NCBI GenBank assembly: GCA_024138015.1
Contig: JAMXBB010000011.1
Location: 39,359,068-39,423,067, forward strand
Length of the DNA stretch: 64,000 nt
Reading direction: 5' to 3'
Source: Lumnitzera littorea
Taxonomy: Eukaryota > Streptophyta > Magnoliopsida > Myrtales > Combretaceae
Part shown: positions 1 through 12,392 of the stretch, in pieces
Position numbering within the stretch: the stretch's first letter is position 1
Layout: every line of letters begins with the position of its first letter
Made by a program: the position numbers and the translations under genes
The notes under the pieces: model-generated
Told to the model about the DNA's origin: nothing
What the model saw: only the letters and a program-made list of their open reading frames with translations
Database searches by the model: none

Positions 1-938
1 TCACCATGAGCTTCCCTCACTAGCAACTCTCATATAGAATAGGTCGACACACATAGCTTACTACTTCAAAACAAATAACTGTCTTCTACATGATATTCAT
101 TCACTATTTTACCTTCTCTACATCATATATATATAGGACCAAAATCATGTTAATGCTATACTTTAATGCTTACAAACCCTAATGATCTAGTCTACAACTC
201 GATAAGAAGAACATATTTTCTTGACAGGGCATCTATAACTATATTATTTTTACCTTGTTTGTATTCGATGACAAAGTTAAATCCGTCTAGAAATTTAACC
301 CATCAAACTTGGTGCTTAGAGAGCTTCAATTGGCTTCGTAAATACCTCAAGGACTCATGATCTACATATATGACTAATTCATTTGTTAGAAGATAATGTT
401 GCCATACTCGAAGAGCTCAAAGTAATGCCAATAGCTCTTTGTCATATACATAATAGTTCGGTTGTGCTCCTCTAAGCTTCTCACTATAATTAGCAGCAGG
501 TTAGCCTTCTAGCATCATGCTCAAGCATAAACACTTTCTAAAAGTCTGGTAGAGCTAAGATAGGGGCAAAGGTCAATCTTTCCTTCACCTCGGCAAAGAT
601 TCTCTCCTCTTTGTCTCCGTACTTAAACTCCATGTTCTTCTTTGTTAGCTTAGTCAGAGGTGCAATTACAATACTAAATCCTTGCATAAAGCATTGGTAG
701 AAAGATGCCAATCCATGGAAACTTCTCACCTCGGCACATGAAGCGGGGGTCAACCACTCAACAATGGCTCAAACTTTCTCTCCATCAACTTTTAATCCTC
801 CTCCACCAACCACAAAGCCATGGAAAACCACTTCTTCTTGGCAGAAACAACACTTTTTCATGTTACCAAATAATCTTTCTACTTAGAGAATGTCAAAGAC
901 TACTCGAAGATATTCAATATGGATAGGTAGGTCAATAC
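1..938 (-). pseudogene. Element B: Ty3/gypsy pol fragment (RT end and RNase H), left part
   Basis: This is decayed retrotransposon pol read on the minus strand. Translation of 538-753 gives the RT/RNase H linker (VRSFHGLASFY, then LTKLTKK and a DF end). The opposite strand of 166-360 covers the RNase H stretch that ends in VADALSR-like sequence in relatives. The RT reading runs into 938, is cut by element A, and resumes at 7,364. The joined reading passes from YFDD-NLIYSA to the IEYLR block, as expected for one interrupted RT. Several in-frame stops show it is non-functional. The 3' end of element B lies left of the window. Confidence 0.85.
934..938. repeat. Target-site duplication of element A, left copy
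   Basis: The five bases aatac precede the LTR. The partner agcac follows the 3' LTR at 7,359-7,363. The two differ by two transitions. The position is supported by the RT reading of the host element B, which continues across the site. Confidence 0.6.
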
Positions 939-1817
939 TAATGAGAATTAAGCTACTAGGCCTTTGACCCACAGCCAAGCCTGAGAATTAGAGGGGCTGA
1001 GAAAGCAAATCCTTCTGCTCCAACCAACTCTTGCTGAAGCCAAGTATCGCTTTGCTAAGCCACTTTGTATGTTGAGCCGAATGATTGCCCATCTCTTTGA
1101 AGTTGTGTGCCAAAGCGTAGATTCTTGAGACAATAGCCAAACCATTCATGCTTACTCACTTACGTCTGAGCGACCAATTGCTTAGCATTACCCTTGTCCA
1201 AAGACTAAGAGAGACTCCAAACTAATCCTTAGCTACCCTTGCTCGGACAAGCAATCTAATCGTACTCTTTTGTTTGCATACTCCAACGGCATCACCAATC
1301 TATCTCTACCATGTGTATAGGACTACATGTAGAATCTACCATACTAATCGTTACTTTTCTTGAATATTCATTTTTACCCTCTTGTATTCTTGTACATCAC
1401 TTCTTTAGGACAATACCCCTTTTGTCTTTTCCCTTTTAGGCAAGTTGCCCTAACTTTCAAATATAAATACCACTTGTACTTATACCTGAGATAATTAGAA
1501 TACCACTAGTATACTGAATATTCTTCTTCTTGTAAACACTGATTGTTTACTTTTGTTTCACTCTTATCCTAACCCTTAAGTAAGGTTAGGTGGTGAGTAA
1601 CCTCACCAGACCAATTCATGCATCACATCAAGTTATGCCGTTAGTCTTCAAAAGTTTCATTAGTGCGTCATATTCTTTAGAGCTATTCATAGGTTTTGCT
1701 TACTTTTCATTCACTTTTATTCTTTCGTGCATTCCCAATAACCCATTTTCAAGCTTTCAACAAGCTTAAACCTATTCAGCGATCGACCTTATATGTTCTT
1801 GGTTACGGTATGCATCA
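939..1817 (+). repeat. 5' LTR of element A
   Basis: The LTR starts TAATGAGAATTAAGC, a decayed TGATGAG, and ends GCATCA just before the primer site. It has the same length (879 bp) as the 3' LTR and as the LTR of element C. All three share the blocks CTACTAGGCCTTTGACC near the start and a TATAAATA box. Confidence 0.85.
1462..1469 (+). promoter_or_regulatory. TATA box of the element A LTR
   Basis: TATAAATA sits at the same relative place in the LTRs of A, B, C and E, each time just after a TTGCCC-like or GCAAC-like block. This position conservation supports it as the core promoter of the retrotransposon family. Activity today is unknown. Confidence 0.5.
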
Positions 1818-1834
1818 TCTTAATATCAAAGCAA
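1818..1834 (+). other. Primer binding site of element A
   Basis: TCTTAATATCAAAGC directly follows the LTR. It aligns with TTGGTATCAAAGC after element C's LTR and with the plant initiator tRNA-Met complement TGGTATCAGAGC. The changes are G-to-A transitions. Confidence 0.7.
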
Positions 1835-1999
1835 AGGTTTCGTTTAAGTTGTAGTTGTTTTGAAGTTCCATCTATACTTTGTTTTACGTATGTGAAATAA
1901 AGTAAGTTACTATGTTCGTTTAGTTGTTATGTTACCGTCTATTAAATTTCTGGTTTGTGGAAGTGTTTACTGAAACACCGAATCGAAGAATTTGAGGTT

Positions 2000-3240
2000 T
2001 GAATCTTTTAGAGAGAACGTCCTGAGTATTAATGCTGGTGTTGCGGCTGACAACAATGGAGTTATCCATCATAACCGATAGTCTCAGGGTACCCTTAAGA
2101 GCACTGATGAGAGACTTAATGAGGTGACTAACTCATTGGTGGATTTAACCTAAGCTACTCATGTGTTGGCTTATCGACTTGCTGAAGCCATGCATAACAC
2201 CCTACAAGTTGCTTAAACTGCAAGAGATTAGAACCTAGCTCAACAAGTTCGAGTTAGAAGGGTAGGTGGACGAGTGAGGAGAAGAATTGACTTGGGAGAT
2301 CTTAGAGAAGAGGACGAAGAAGACTATTATGAAGAAGAAGAGCGATCTCAAGCACTTAGAGCCTCTAACCATGTGAAGCTTCAAATTCTAAGCTTCAATG
2401 GATCCAAGGGTGTAGATGAATACTTAGAATGGGAAGAGAAAGTAGAGTGTGTGTTTGACTCTTACCAAGATGAGGATAACGAGAAAGTGAGAATAATTGC
2501 TATTGAGTTCTTTAGATATGTCATCATATAGTGGAAGAATTTTCAGGCTATAAGGAGACAAAAAGGATATAGAGAGATTAATACTTGGCTTGAGAAAAAG
2601 AGAATACTTAAAAATAGATTTGTGCCAGATACTTATTTACAAGATACTTTTACTCGACTTTAGGAGCTAAGCAAAGGAGGTTAGACTGTTAATGAGTATG
2701 TCCAAGAATTCCAAATGCTCATGATCCGATGTGACGTAGAGGAACCTCCAGTACAAACAATCTCTAGGTTCCTTACTAGATTAAGAGGTGACATTCGAGA
2801 CATTGTAGAACTTCAATGATTCACCACAATGGGTGAAGCCATTCGAATAGCTTAATGAGTGGAGAAGTAGAAAAGAAGTCGAGTACCAACTAAGACAAGA
2901 AATTCATCGAGCTTAGTCAAGTACCAAGCCAATTCGAAAGATGGATGTCCGAGCTGAACAAAAGTGCCGACTTGACAGTGACGTGCCGACCCGAACTTAC
3001 GAGAAAGGGCAAAGATCTGACAGGAAGACGAGTCAAATCAAGTGCTTTAAATGCTAAGGGTTTAGACATATGGCTGTTTAATGCTCAAACCGAAGGACTA
3101 TGATATTCAAAGGAGATGTCCTAAAGCTACAAATAGAAAGTACTGATGAGGAACGTGAAGAGGAGAGCATTACCAAGAAAGAAGCTCCTTATGAGAATGA
3201 ACTGATTGAAGATGATGTGTTTGCTGAGGACTTAGATCAG
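2000..3240 (+). pseudogene. gag of element A (degenerate)
   Basis: The capsid (retrotransposon gag) region is recognisable from a charged N-terminal stretch (2,274-2,400, rich in EED and YYEEEER) followed by NGSKGVDEYLEWEEKVE and the WKNF block. A nucleic-acid-binding zinc knuckle lies at about 3,040-3,105 (KCFKC...HMAV.C, with a stop at one position). The same order is found in element C at 48,628-49,900. Stop codons interrupt it at several places and the start codon is lost. Confidence 0.8.
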
Positions 3241-3319
3241 TTGGTCTTGGTTGTTTGAAACATAATGAACTTGAAACTCTCACATAAGGAAGTAGAGAGA
3301 GAACTTGTTTCATACCATC

Positions 3320-6300
3320 TATAGAGTGAATAATCAAGTGAGCATGCTCATTGTAGATAATGGTAGTTGTACCAATGTAGCATAAGCCAATTTGATCACA
3401 AAATTGAAGTTGCCAACTGCTACACACTCGAGGCTGTACAAGTTGTATTGGTTGAGCGAAAAGAGAGCACTACATGCCATTCGGCAAGCACTACTTGTCA
3501 TCGAAAATTACTTTAACCAAATTCTCTGTGACCTACTGCCCATGTGAGCTTCCCACGTGTTGCTAGGTAGACTATAGCTGTTTGATAGAAGAGTTATCCA
3601 TGATGGATACCGAAACACCTATATGTGTGAGAAGGATGGTAGAAAGATCATGCTGAACCAATGCTACAGAGTGAACTTAACAAACTGCATGCCAAAATTG
3701 CTCATAGATCGAAGAAGACTCTAATGATAAGTAGAGCCGGGCTCTAAATAGCCCTTAAAGCTAATGCGACGACCCTCATGTTGGTCAGGTGACTATTAGA
3801 GTTAAAGGAGCAGGGTGAACTACCCCAAGAAGTAAAAGAGTTGCTAGATGAGTATGCCAATCTGTTCCCAAAATAGTTACTTGAAGGACTACCCTTTATC
3901 CGAGGCATAGAACATTGCATTGAGTTAATACCTAGCACTGTGCTACTGAATAAGCCAGCTTACCGAGTGAGTCCCAAATAGGCTTCTAAACTCCAACGAC
4001 AAGTCAATGAACTACTAGAGAGAGGATATGTTAGGGAAGGTCTCAACCCTTGTTCTGTGCCCATGCTTTTAGTGTCGAAAAGGGATGGAACCTGGCGGAT
4101 TTGTGTTGATAACCGAGTAGTGAACAAGATAACAATAAAATACAGGTATCCTATCCTTAGGTTAGAAGATACGTTGGATGAATTGAGTAGGGCTAAGATC
4201 TTTAGTAAAATTGATCTGAAATCTGGCTACTATCAAATCTGCATGAGGCTCAGGAGATGAGTGAAAGACTGCATTCAAAACTCAACATGGACTCTATGAG
4301 TGGATGATCATGCCATTTGGCATGTCAAATGCCTCCCAGCACTTTCATGAGACTGATGAATCATGTGATGAGACATCTAATGGGGAAGTATGTCGTGGTG
4401 TATTTTGATGACATCCTAGTATATGGTACCAACATCCCGAGTCACTGTGAATATCTTTGAGCCGTACTAGATGTCCTCCATGTTGAGAGATTATTCAGCA
4501 ACCTTAAGAAATGTTGCTTTTGCCAGGAGAAAGTAATATTCTTAGGCTATGTAGTAAGTAGAGGAGGCTCATGAGTGGACGATGAGAAGATCTAAGCAAT
4601 CATCGAATGGTTGACTCCGACCACTTGCGTTAATGTGAGAAGTTTCCATAGACTGGCTTCCTTCTACAGAAGATTCATCAGGAATTTCTGCACCCTCGCT
4701 GCACTCCTTATTGAACTAACGAAGAAGAACATCAACTTCCAATGGGGAGAAAAGGAAGAGAGAAGCTTTGCCATGGTGAAGGAGAGATTGACCTCCGCCT
4801 TTGTACTAGTTTTACCTGACTTTGAGAAAATATTTGAGTTGGAGTGTAGTGCTTCATGCATTGGGATAGGTGTTGTCCTAATACAGGAAGGCCAACTAAT
4901 TGCTTACTACAATAAAAAGCTTAAGCGACCTCAACTAAACTACTCTGTATATGATAAAGATCTCTTAGCACCGATTCAAGCACTGCAAGTATGGTAGCAT
5001 TATCTGTTGCCAAGAGAATTTATCATCTACAATGATCATAAGTCTCTAAGGTATCTTTGAAGTCAGATAAAGTTATCAAAGCGGCAGGCGAGGTGAGTTG
5101 AATTCCTTAAGGGGTTTAACTTTGTAATAAAATACAAACAAGGAAAGAGCAACATGGTTGCAGATGCTCTTTCGAGGAGGCATACATTCCTGAATGAACT
5201 ACAGACTAGATTATTTAAGTTTACAAGCATTAAAGAGCAATACTCAGGGGATCTGCACTTCGAACCCATATTTGTGTGATGTGTCGATGAAAGGACAGTG
5301 GACGAGTATTATGTGGAAGATAGATACTTATTTCGAGGAGGGAAAATTGTGCGTGCCAACCTGCTTTCTATGAGAATTACTTATCAAGGAAGCCTATAGT
5401 GAAGGACTCTCTAGAAATTTTGGGGAGAGAAAGACCTATGAGCTGTTGAATGGTCGTTTCTTCTAACTGAAAATGAGGTGTGATGTGCACCGAGTCATTG
5501 CATGCTGTATCGCATGCAAGAGGGTTAAGTACTGAGCTAAGTAAGAGAAAGTAATACCTTTGCCTGTTCTGATGAAACCATGGACTGAGTTGAGCATGGA
5601 CTTTGTCCTCAGATTACTACGAATCGCCCAAAGCAAAGATTCTATAATGGTTGCCGTAGATAGGTTTAGCAAGATGGTTCATTTTGTACCCTCTTCCAAA
5701 ACTAACAATGCTTCGACTATTGCTTCTCTTTTCTTGTAGAAAATTGTTAAGTTATACGGCATGCTAAGAAGCGTAGTATCAGATAGAGATCCAAAGTTCT
5801 AGAGCCATTTTTGGAGAATTTTGTGGCAACAAATGGGGACCAAACTGCTATTTAGTACGTCCTATCATGCTTAAATGGATAGCCAAACAGAGGTAGTCAA
5901 TCAGACTTTAGGATATCTGCTCCGAGCTACAGTGGGCAAGAACTTGGCTAATTGAGACATCTACTTACTAGTGGTTGAATTTGCTTATAGTCAAATAGTA
6001 CATGACACTATCAAGTAAACCCCCTTTGAGCTTGTCTATGGTTTCAATCCCAAGTTACCCTTCAATCACACCTCTGTACCTAAATCTGAGTAAGAAGACC
6101 CTAAAGCAAGAGCCTAAGCATAGTCCCTTTAACACATCTATAACAAGGTCACTCGGCAAATCTACCAAGTTGCTAAAAGAATGTAAGAGAGGACCAAGAG
6201 TAGGACGGTTAAACAATTTCAGCCAAGAGACTTGGTGTGGCTGCACCTTTATAAGGAAAGGTTTCTAAGTAAGAGGAGGAACAAGCGATCTACAAAGGGT

Positions 6301-6480
6301 AAAGGACATCTCAAAATTCTCTAAAAGGTCAATGAAAACGTCGACAAGTTAAAGCTACCCAAAGATTATGGGGTTTCTGACAACTTTAATGTTGCCAACC
6401 TTAGTCCACATCACCCTGACGAAGAGCTGCTTGAAGACCATTCAAATTTGATCCTAGATCCAAATCAACTCCAAGAGAAT
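3320..6480 (+). pseudogene. pol of element A: protease, RT, RNase H, integrase (degenerate)
   Basis: The protease core reads IVDNGSCTN near 3,345, an unusual DNG in place of DSG. RT spans about 3,950-4,560 with KRDGTWRICVDNR, KIDLKSGYYQI and an intact YFDD catalytic motif at 4,401-4,412. RNase H spans about 4,600-5,190 and ends in DALSRR. Integrase spans about 5,270-6,400, with a zinc-finger-like CCIACK block and DDE residues in MDFVL, SDRDPKF and QTEVVNQT. The C-terminal tail has YGVSDNFNVANLSP. Frameshifts and TAG, TAA and TGA stops occur throughout, many explained by CGA-to-TGA or CAA/CAG-to-TAA/TAG changes. Confidence 0.9.
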
Positions 6481-7358
6481 AATGGGAATTAGGATATTGA
6501 GCCTTTGACCTACAACCGAGCTTAAGGATTGGAGGGGCTGGTAAGACTGATCCTCCTGCTCCATCTAACTCCTGCCGAAGCTGAGTATCTCTTTGCCAAG
6601 CTACTCTACATGCCGAACAGAATGACTACCCATCTCTCTAAAGTTGTGTGCTGAATTGTAGATTGCCAAGACCATAGCCAAAGCATTCACACTTACTCAC
6701 TCACATCCAAGCTAACCAATTACTCGGCATCACCCTTGCTAAGAGATTGAGAGAGACTCTGGATTGATCCTTAGCCACCTCTGCTCGGACAAGCAATCTG
6801 ATTGTACTCTTTTGTCTGCATCCTATAACAGCATTGCCAATATTTCTCTGCCACGTATATAGGACCACATGTAAAATTTGCCACACTAATTATTACTTTT
6901 CTTAAATATTCATTTTTACCCTCTTGTATTCTTATATATTACGTCTTTAGGATAATAACCTTTTTGTTTTTTCCCTTTTAGGTAATTTGCCCTAACTTTC
7001 AGATAAAAATACTCCTTATACTTGTAGTCGAGATAATCAAACTACCATTAGTACACTGAATATTCTTCTTCTTGTAAACACTAATTGCTTATTTCCATTT
7101 CACTCTTATCCTAATCCTTAAGCAAAGCTAGGTAGTAAGTAACCTTACTGGACCAATTCATACGTTACATTGAGTTGTACCATGAGCTCTCAAAAGTTTC
7201 ATTAGTACGTTATATCCTTTAAAACTAGTCATAGATTTTGCTTACATTTCATTCACTTTTGTTCTTTCCCGCATTCCCCATCACCCTTTTTCAAGTTTTC
7301 AATAAGTTTGGACCCATTCAGAAACTGGCCTTATCTATTCCTAGTCTAATATGCATTA
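6480..7358 (+). repeat. 3' LTR of element A
   Basis: It begins TAATGGGAATTAGG and ends TGCATTA, each one transition away from TG...CA. It is 879 bp, identical in length to the 5' copy. It is followed by the duplication agcac (7,359-7,363) and then by element B RT sequence on the other strand. Confidence 0.85.
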
Positions 7359-7363
7359 AGCAC

Positions 7364-7897
7364 TATATATGAGGTTGTCATCAAAGTAGACAACAACAAA
7401 CTTCCTAATTAGATTTCTTATGATATGATTCATTAGTCTCATAAAAGTACTTAGAGCATTTGATAGCCTAAATAGCATCACCAACCACTCGTATAAACTA
7501 TGTCGAGTCTTGAAAGCAGCCTTCCACTCATCACCTTACCTTATATGAATCTGGTGGTAAGTTGACTTCAAGTCAATCTTGCTGAACACTTTAACACCAC
7601 TTAGTTCGTCTAACATATTATCTAGCTTTGGAATGATGTATCTATACTTGATCAAGATCTTGTTTACGGCTCTACTATCCATACACATTTGCCATGTACC
7701 ATCCTTCTTCGGCACAAGCAATGCATCATAACATAAGGGTTGAAACTTTCTCTCACATATCCTTTCTTTAGTATCTCATTCACTTGCCTATGGAGTTTGG
7801 TAGCTTGCTTGTGGCTCATCTGATAAGCTAGTTTGTTTAGTAAAGAAACATGAGGTATCAAGTCAATATAGTGTTCAATGCCTTAGAAAGGGGTTAA
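7364..7897 (-). pseudogene. Element B: RT fragment, middle part
   Basis: Minus-strand RT. 7,664-7,861 encodes the N-terminal part (LNKLAYQMSHKQA, the KGYVRES block) and 7,536-7,721 continues with KKDGTWQMCMDSRAVNK and KIDLKSTYHQI. YFDD, the catalytic motif, is present near 7,400. The upstream end reads P-F-stop-GIEHYIDLIP and is cut by the solo LTR at 7,898. The preceding KGLP codons are found on the far side of that LTR. Confidence 0.88.
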
Positions 7898-8874
7898 TGA
7901 TAGGAATCAGCTTATGACTATCTCTAAGCTGAGATCGAACAGCTTTTGTCAAGGCCAAGCTAATAACAGAAGATTGAAGGGAAGAAAAGGGTGCACTCAA
8001 CATTAAGTCTGTCAAATGCGAAGAAGATAAGAGACCATACGGCCAAGCACAAGAGACCACGCGGCTAAGCATGAGAGACCATACGGTCCAGCACTCGAGA
8101 CCAAAGAACCACTCGATATGGTATAGATAGATTAGTGCCGACTAACTTTAGTACTCGGTAATTATGGGTCGACCTTTCTAGTGTCTCGTCCAAGCAATAT
8201 AAGACTGTAGAGACTCCTCCTCAGATTTGGACATCTAACTGCCAACCACGCCCAGTTTGGATCTTACTCCTTCCAAGACTGGCCGAGTGACTGCATGCCG
8301 ACTTCTATTAAATGTATAGTTTTGTATTCTTGTACATGTTTTCCTTATTTTATTTATGGGCGCAATTATTTAGGGTTGAAGGCCTTATACATTAATTACA
8401 GTTTTGCCATTAAGGTTTAGGACTTGCTATAAATAGTAACATTTGTAATAACATAAAAAAGGAAATATACAAATGAAGACAATCATATTTTATAATGAAA
8501 CTTTCGTCTTTTCAGCAAGGCTATATTTGAGCTATCAGAGCTTGCATTTTCTAGGTTATTGAGTACTAAGTAACTCTTTAATCTTTCTTATGTTCTTATC
8601 AATCTTAACCCTAAGATTGTGGTGAACCCTTCATTTGAGCAAGTTAGTGAGTCGCATCAAACCTCTCATTTGAAACCCCGAGCAACATTTAGTGTTCATA
8701 AGTCATATCGAGCCCTATTTTAAGCTTACCCCTAGATTATGTTTGTGTCTTAGTGTGTGATATCCCTCTACATTCACACTTAAAACCCCTGTTTTCACCC
8801 TTTATTTTCCATTCTCACTCGAACCTAAATTCCATCATCTTCCTTCCAAGATATGTTGCACGCGATACGCATCA
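7898..8874. mobile_element. Solo LTR inside element B
   Basis: A 977-bp block starting TGATAGGAATCAG and ending ATACGCATCA interrupts the protease-RT linker of element B between KGLP and PF-GIEH. The terminal bases match the ends of the A/B/C/E LTR family, though the interior differs, so it is a sister family. The flanks gttaa and ggtaa look like a 5-bp duplication with one change and a one-base boundary uncertainty. No coding region is present. An internal GCTATCAGAGC at about 8,535 resembles a primer site, so a truncated element cannot be fully excluded. Confidence 0.65.
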
Positions 8875-10800
8875 AGGTAATCCTTTAGTCATCTGCTCAA
8901 GGAACAAGTTTGCATATTCATCCAATAGCTCTTTAATCTCTAAGGGTAGTATAACTTACTCCTTCAGCTCTAATAGTCACCTCATCAACAGAAAGGCTAG
9001 CATGTTAGCTTTAATAGCTTCTTGAAGATCAGCATGACTCAAAATCAAGGCCTTCTTTTATCCTTGAGTTAGTTTAACTTACAACTTGCTAACTTAGCTT
9101 GTTGTCATAGGGTTTAAGGTGATTTTTCTCCCATCTTTTTCAAACACATATGTGTTCCAAACCCCATCATGAATAACCCTCCGATCAAAAAGCTAAGGTC
9201 AACCTAGCAACACATTAGATGCATACGTGGGTAGCACATCATAGAGAATTTCATCAGAGTAGTTCCTAATGGAGATCAACAATAGTACTTGTTGAGTAAC
9301 GTATAATGCTCCCTTTTCGTTTAGCCAACGCAATTTATATAGCCTTAGGTATGAGATAGTTAGCAATTTAAGCTTCTTAACCAACTCATTAGATGCTACA
9401 TACAGCGCCCACTATCTACTATGAGTGCTTATACTTGCTCATTCACCTTGTAAGTAATGTGAAATAATTTCTCTCTTTGTTCCTCCTTGGTAGAGGGTTC
9501 AATGCTCATCGCATATCAGATAACCAAAGTTGTCTTGTCCAAGTCTTCAGCAAACACATCCTTTTCGACTAGCTACTCATTATCATCAACATTTTTATCC
9601 AACTCTCTTCTCTCTTTAGGCTCTTTGTCAGTACTATCTACTTCAACCTTTGGGGCATCTCCTTTAATAATCATAGTTCATTTGGTTGAGCATTGGGCAG
9701 CAATGTACCCAAACCTTTAGCACTTAAAGTACTTAATCAGGCTTGTCTTCCTCCTAAATCCTTGTCCTTTTTCATAAGTTCTCGTCGACAACTCTTGGTC
9801 AATAATATGACTCTTCAGCTTTAGTCACTATCTTAGCTCTTCTGTTAGGGTTAAAGCTCTAGGAAGCTTAGCTTCCACTCTGAGCAAAATAGTGAGATCG
9901 GCTAGGTTGACTCAACCTATTCTTTTTTTATCTCTCTACTCGTTGACCAATTTTGATGGCTTCATCAAATGTGGTAAAATGTTGTAAGTCCACTATGTCT
10001 TAAATATTATATCTTAATCTAGTAAGGAACCTAGAAACTGTTTGGGCTGAAGGTTCATCTACTTTATCTCTCTACTTGTTGAGCATTTGGAATTCTTGAA
10101 CATATTCATCAACAATTTAGCTTCATTGTCTTAGCTCTTGAAGTCAAGCAAAAGCATCCTACAAATAAGTGTTTGGTACAAATCCATTTCTAAGGATTCT
10201 CTTCATCACAGGTCAAGTGCTCACCTCTCTGTATCCTTCTCTCCTTGATATGGCTTGGAAGTTTCTCCGTCACATCATAGAATATCTTGAGAACTCTAAA
10301 ACAGCAGCTCTCATTTTCTTACAGCCCTCAAACTGGTAGTAGTCAAAAACTCGTTCGACTTTCTCTACCTAGTCAAGATAGTCATTAGCATTTCTAGAAC
10401 CATTGAAGCTCAGGATTTGAAGCTTCACAAGATTTGTAGCTTGATGTACTTAAGCCCGATCTTCTACTTCAACATACTCTTCTTCTTCATCCTCTTCATT
10501 TACTTCACCCAAGTCAATCCTTCTCCATACATACTCTCCTACTCTTTCACCTCGATTTTGTCAAGTTGGGATTTGTCCTCTCAGGGGCTAAGTAGCTTAA
10601 GGAATGTTCTAAACAACATCAGTAGGCCCAAAGGCTAATGCATGAACAACTCTAGTTAGGTCGACTATCAAGTTAACCATTTTGTTGATTCGTTCATCCG
10701 TATTTTTGGGAGTATTTTTGGGTTGTCGACCATTGTAAACAACACCACTATTATCATCACCAGTACTAATGTTCACACTCAAGTTTGTCATTCTTTTTCA
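8875..10800 (-). pseudogene. Element B: gag and protease region, right part
   Basis: Minus-strand gag begins near 10,791 (MTNLSVNISTGDDNSGVVYN, the counterpart of the gag start in elements A and C). It continues through a capsid region to a zinc knuckle at about 9,690-9,760 (KYFKC, then GYIAAQC). Protease follows at about 9,199-9,430 with VDSGRC, so the catalytic DSG is kept, and then VKKLKLLT...LNEKGALYVT...ASNVLLG. The reading then enters the linker LLELKE...LFLEQMTKGLP, where the solo LTR interrupts it. Stops and frameshifts are frequent. Confidence 0.85.
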
Positions 10801-11111
10801 AAAAAAATTTCAATCAACACTTGAAACTTCAATATTTAAGAAACAAGTAACACAATTTTTCGAATCAACCAACTTACACACTTACTCTTTCTACTCACTC
10901 AACCTACTACTTCATAGAGAACACACAACTATTACTTGCTCTATTTTCTCAACTTAAAATAAAGTATAACAAGGTACATACACAATAGGGAACCAATATG
11001 TCTTCTGCTTACTCAAACACTCATAGTTAGTTCTTTCAATACTACTCACAGCACAGCAATAACTAGCTCAAATACAACTTACCTAAATGAATCTTTGCTT
11101 TAATACTAAGA
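10801..11111 (-). other. Element B 5' leader and primer binding site
   Basis: This is the untranslated leader between the LTR and gag on the minus strand. The primer site lies at 11,096-11,111 and reads, on the minus strand, TCTTAGTATTAAAGC, a decayed TTGGTATCAAAGC. No gene is seen here. Confidence 0.65.
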
Positions 11112-11989
11112 TGATAGGTCATACTAAGAGTAAACAAGGGTGGTCATATCGAGAGTGAGTCTAAGCTTGCAGAAAACTTGAAAATGAGGGTAGAAATGCA
11201 CGAAAAATAATGAATTAAAACAAGCAAACCACAAATGAATCCGAGGATGTGACATACTAGGCACCTTTGTGGACTCATGACTTAACTCAATATGACGCAC
11301 AAGTTAACTCAGTGAGAGTACTCACCACCTATCTTTGCTTAAGGGTCAAGATAAAAGTGAAGTAAAGAGAATGCTTACAAAAATGAAGTATATTTTGCAT
11401 TAAGAGATATGACAACAATGATGTCTGCGACTGCATTTACAAGGGTATTTATACCCAAAATATTAGGGCAACTATTATAAATGGAAATGACTAAAAAGGG
11501 TACTGTCTAAAATAAGTATTATACAAAGAATGTTAAGGGCATAGATGAAAAATCAAGAAAAGCATCTGTCTTATATAGAAGATCTTGTCACATGGGTGCT
11601 TAGACATGTGGCTGATAACTAAAGGAAGGACCTTTAGCAGAAACGGACTAAACTGTACAATTAACCTGGTTGTTGTCAAGTAGTGATGCCAAGTTGAGCT
11701 AAAAATTCTTTTGGGGTAAATTCAGCTCAATCAAGCTTTGAGTAATATGGATTCAAGTTAGCTGAGCTAATGGCTAAGCAGGCTGAGTCTTTGTTTGAGT
11801 GCATCTTAGGTTGATAGTTGTAACTATTGATAAGCACAGAAAAGTTCATCTCAGACAAAGTACCAAATTGGCAAACCATAGCAACTCAATTCTTCAGATG
11901 TTGGTCTCAAAGAGAGAATTTGCCTTACCATACTTTCAAGTCCTCAAGCTCGGGCTCAGATAAGAGGTTTGGTGGCTTGATTCCTATCA
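11112..11989 (-). repeat. 5' LTR of element B
   Basis: On the minus strand it starts TGATAGGAATCAAGCC and ends CCTATCA immediately before the primer site. Its length of 878 bp equals that of the A and C LTRs within one base. A TATAAATA box lies on the minus strand at 11,446-11,453. The matching 3' LTR must be outside the window to the left. Confidence 0.8.
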
Positions 11990-12392
11990 ATAGGAATGGA
12001 AGTTGAATAGCTTTTCAAAAATCCAAAGTTTCCCTTATCTATTATCTCTCCTTTTCTAAAAATCATAAACCTTAACCTTAGAAGAAAAATTGACACCATC
12101 ATTAATTAAAATCTATATACAATTTACAAATAGTTTTAATCACAATAGTGACGATATAAAACAAAGCCATTGGTTCAATAGGGATGAAATCAACAGGCCA
12201 CAAAGATTTAGAAATTGTTCGTTAGAAGGTAAAATTATAAAAAACTATAAGAAGTTATGATTAGTTTATTTACAAAAGATCATCTAAATACAAGAGACAA
12301 ATTAATAAATTCCAATTCAAATTTAAATTTAAAGAATGATCTAAACATTATGCAATTACTTTGATAATCGAATCTCTTCCATTTTCCACCAA
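11990..12392. other. AT-rich non-coding stretch
   Basis: This lies between the LTR of element B and the 3' end of the calmodulin-like pseudogene. It would be the 3' flank of that gene on the minus strand. No convincing ORF, RNA gene or repeat was seen. Confidence 0.6.

Larger units (their letters stand above)
939..7358 (+). mobile_element. Element A: complete but dead Ty3/gypsy LTR retrotransposon
   Basis: Two 879-bp LTRs (939-1,817 and 6,480-7,358) flank a gag-pol interior in the order gag, protease, RT, RNase H, integrase, which is the Ty3/gypsy order. A tRNA-Met-like primer site follows the 5' LTR. The element is inserted, in opposite orientation, into the RT gene of element B with a 5-bp duplication. 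The gag zinc knuckle, the integrase with GPY/F-like tail and the primer site resemble plant chromovirus-type elements, but no chromodomain could be confirmed, so the clade is left open. Many stops and frameshifts make it non-autonomous. The LTRs are clearly more diverged than those of element D, so it is old. Confidence 0.9.

Noticed and set aside
8525..8545. Primer-site-like GCTATCAGAGC, which would make 7,898-8,534 an LTR of a larger element
   Set aside because: The interrupted element B reading resumes only at 8,875 right after a CATCA end, and no gag follows, so a solo LTR spanning 7,898-8,874 fits better.
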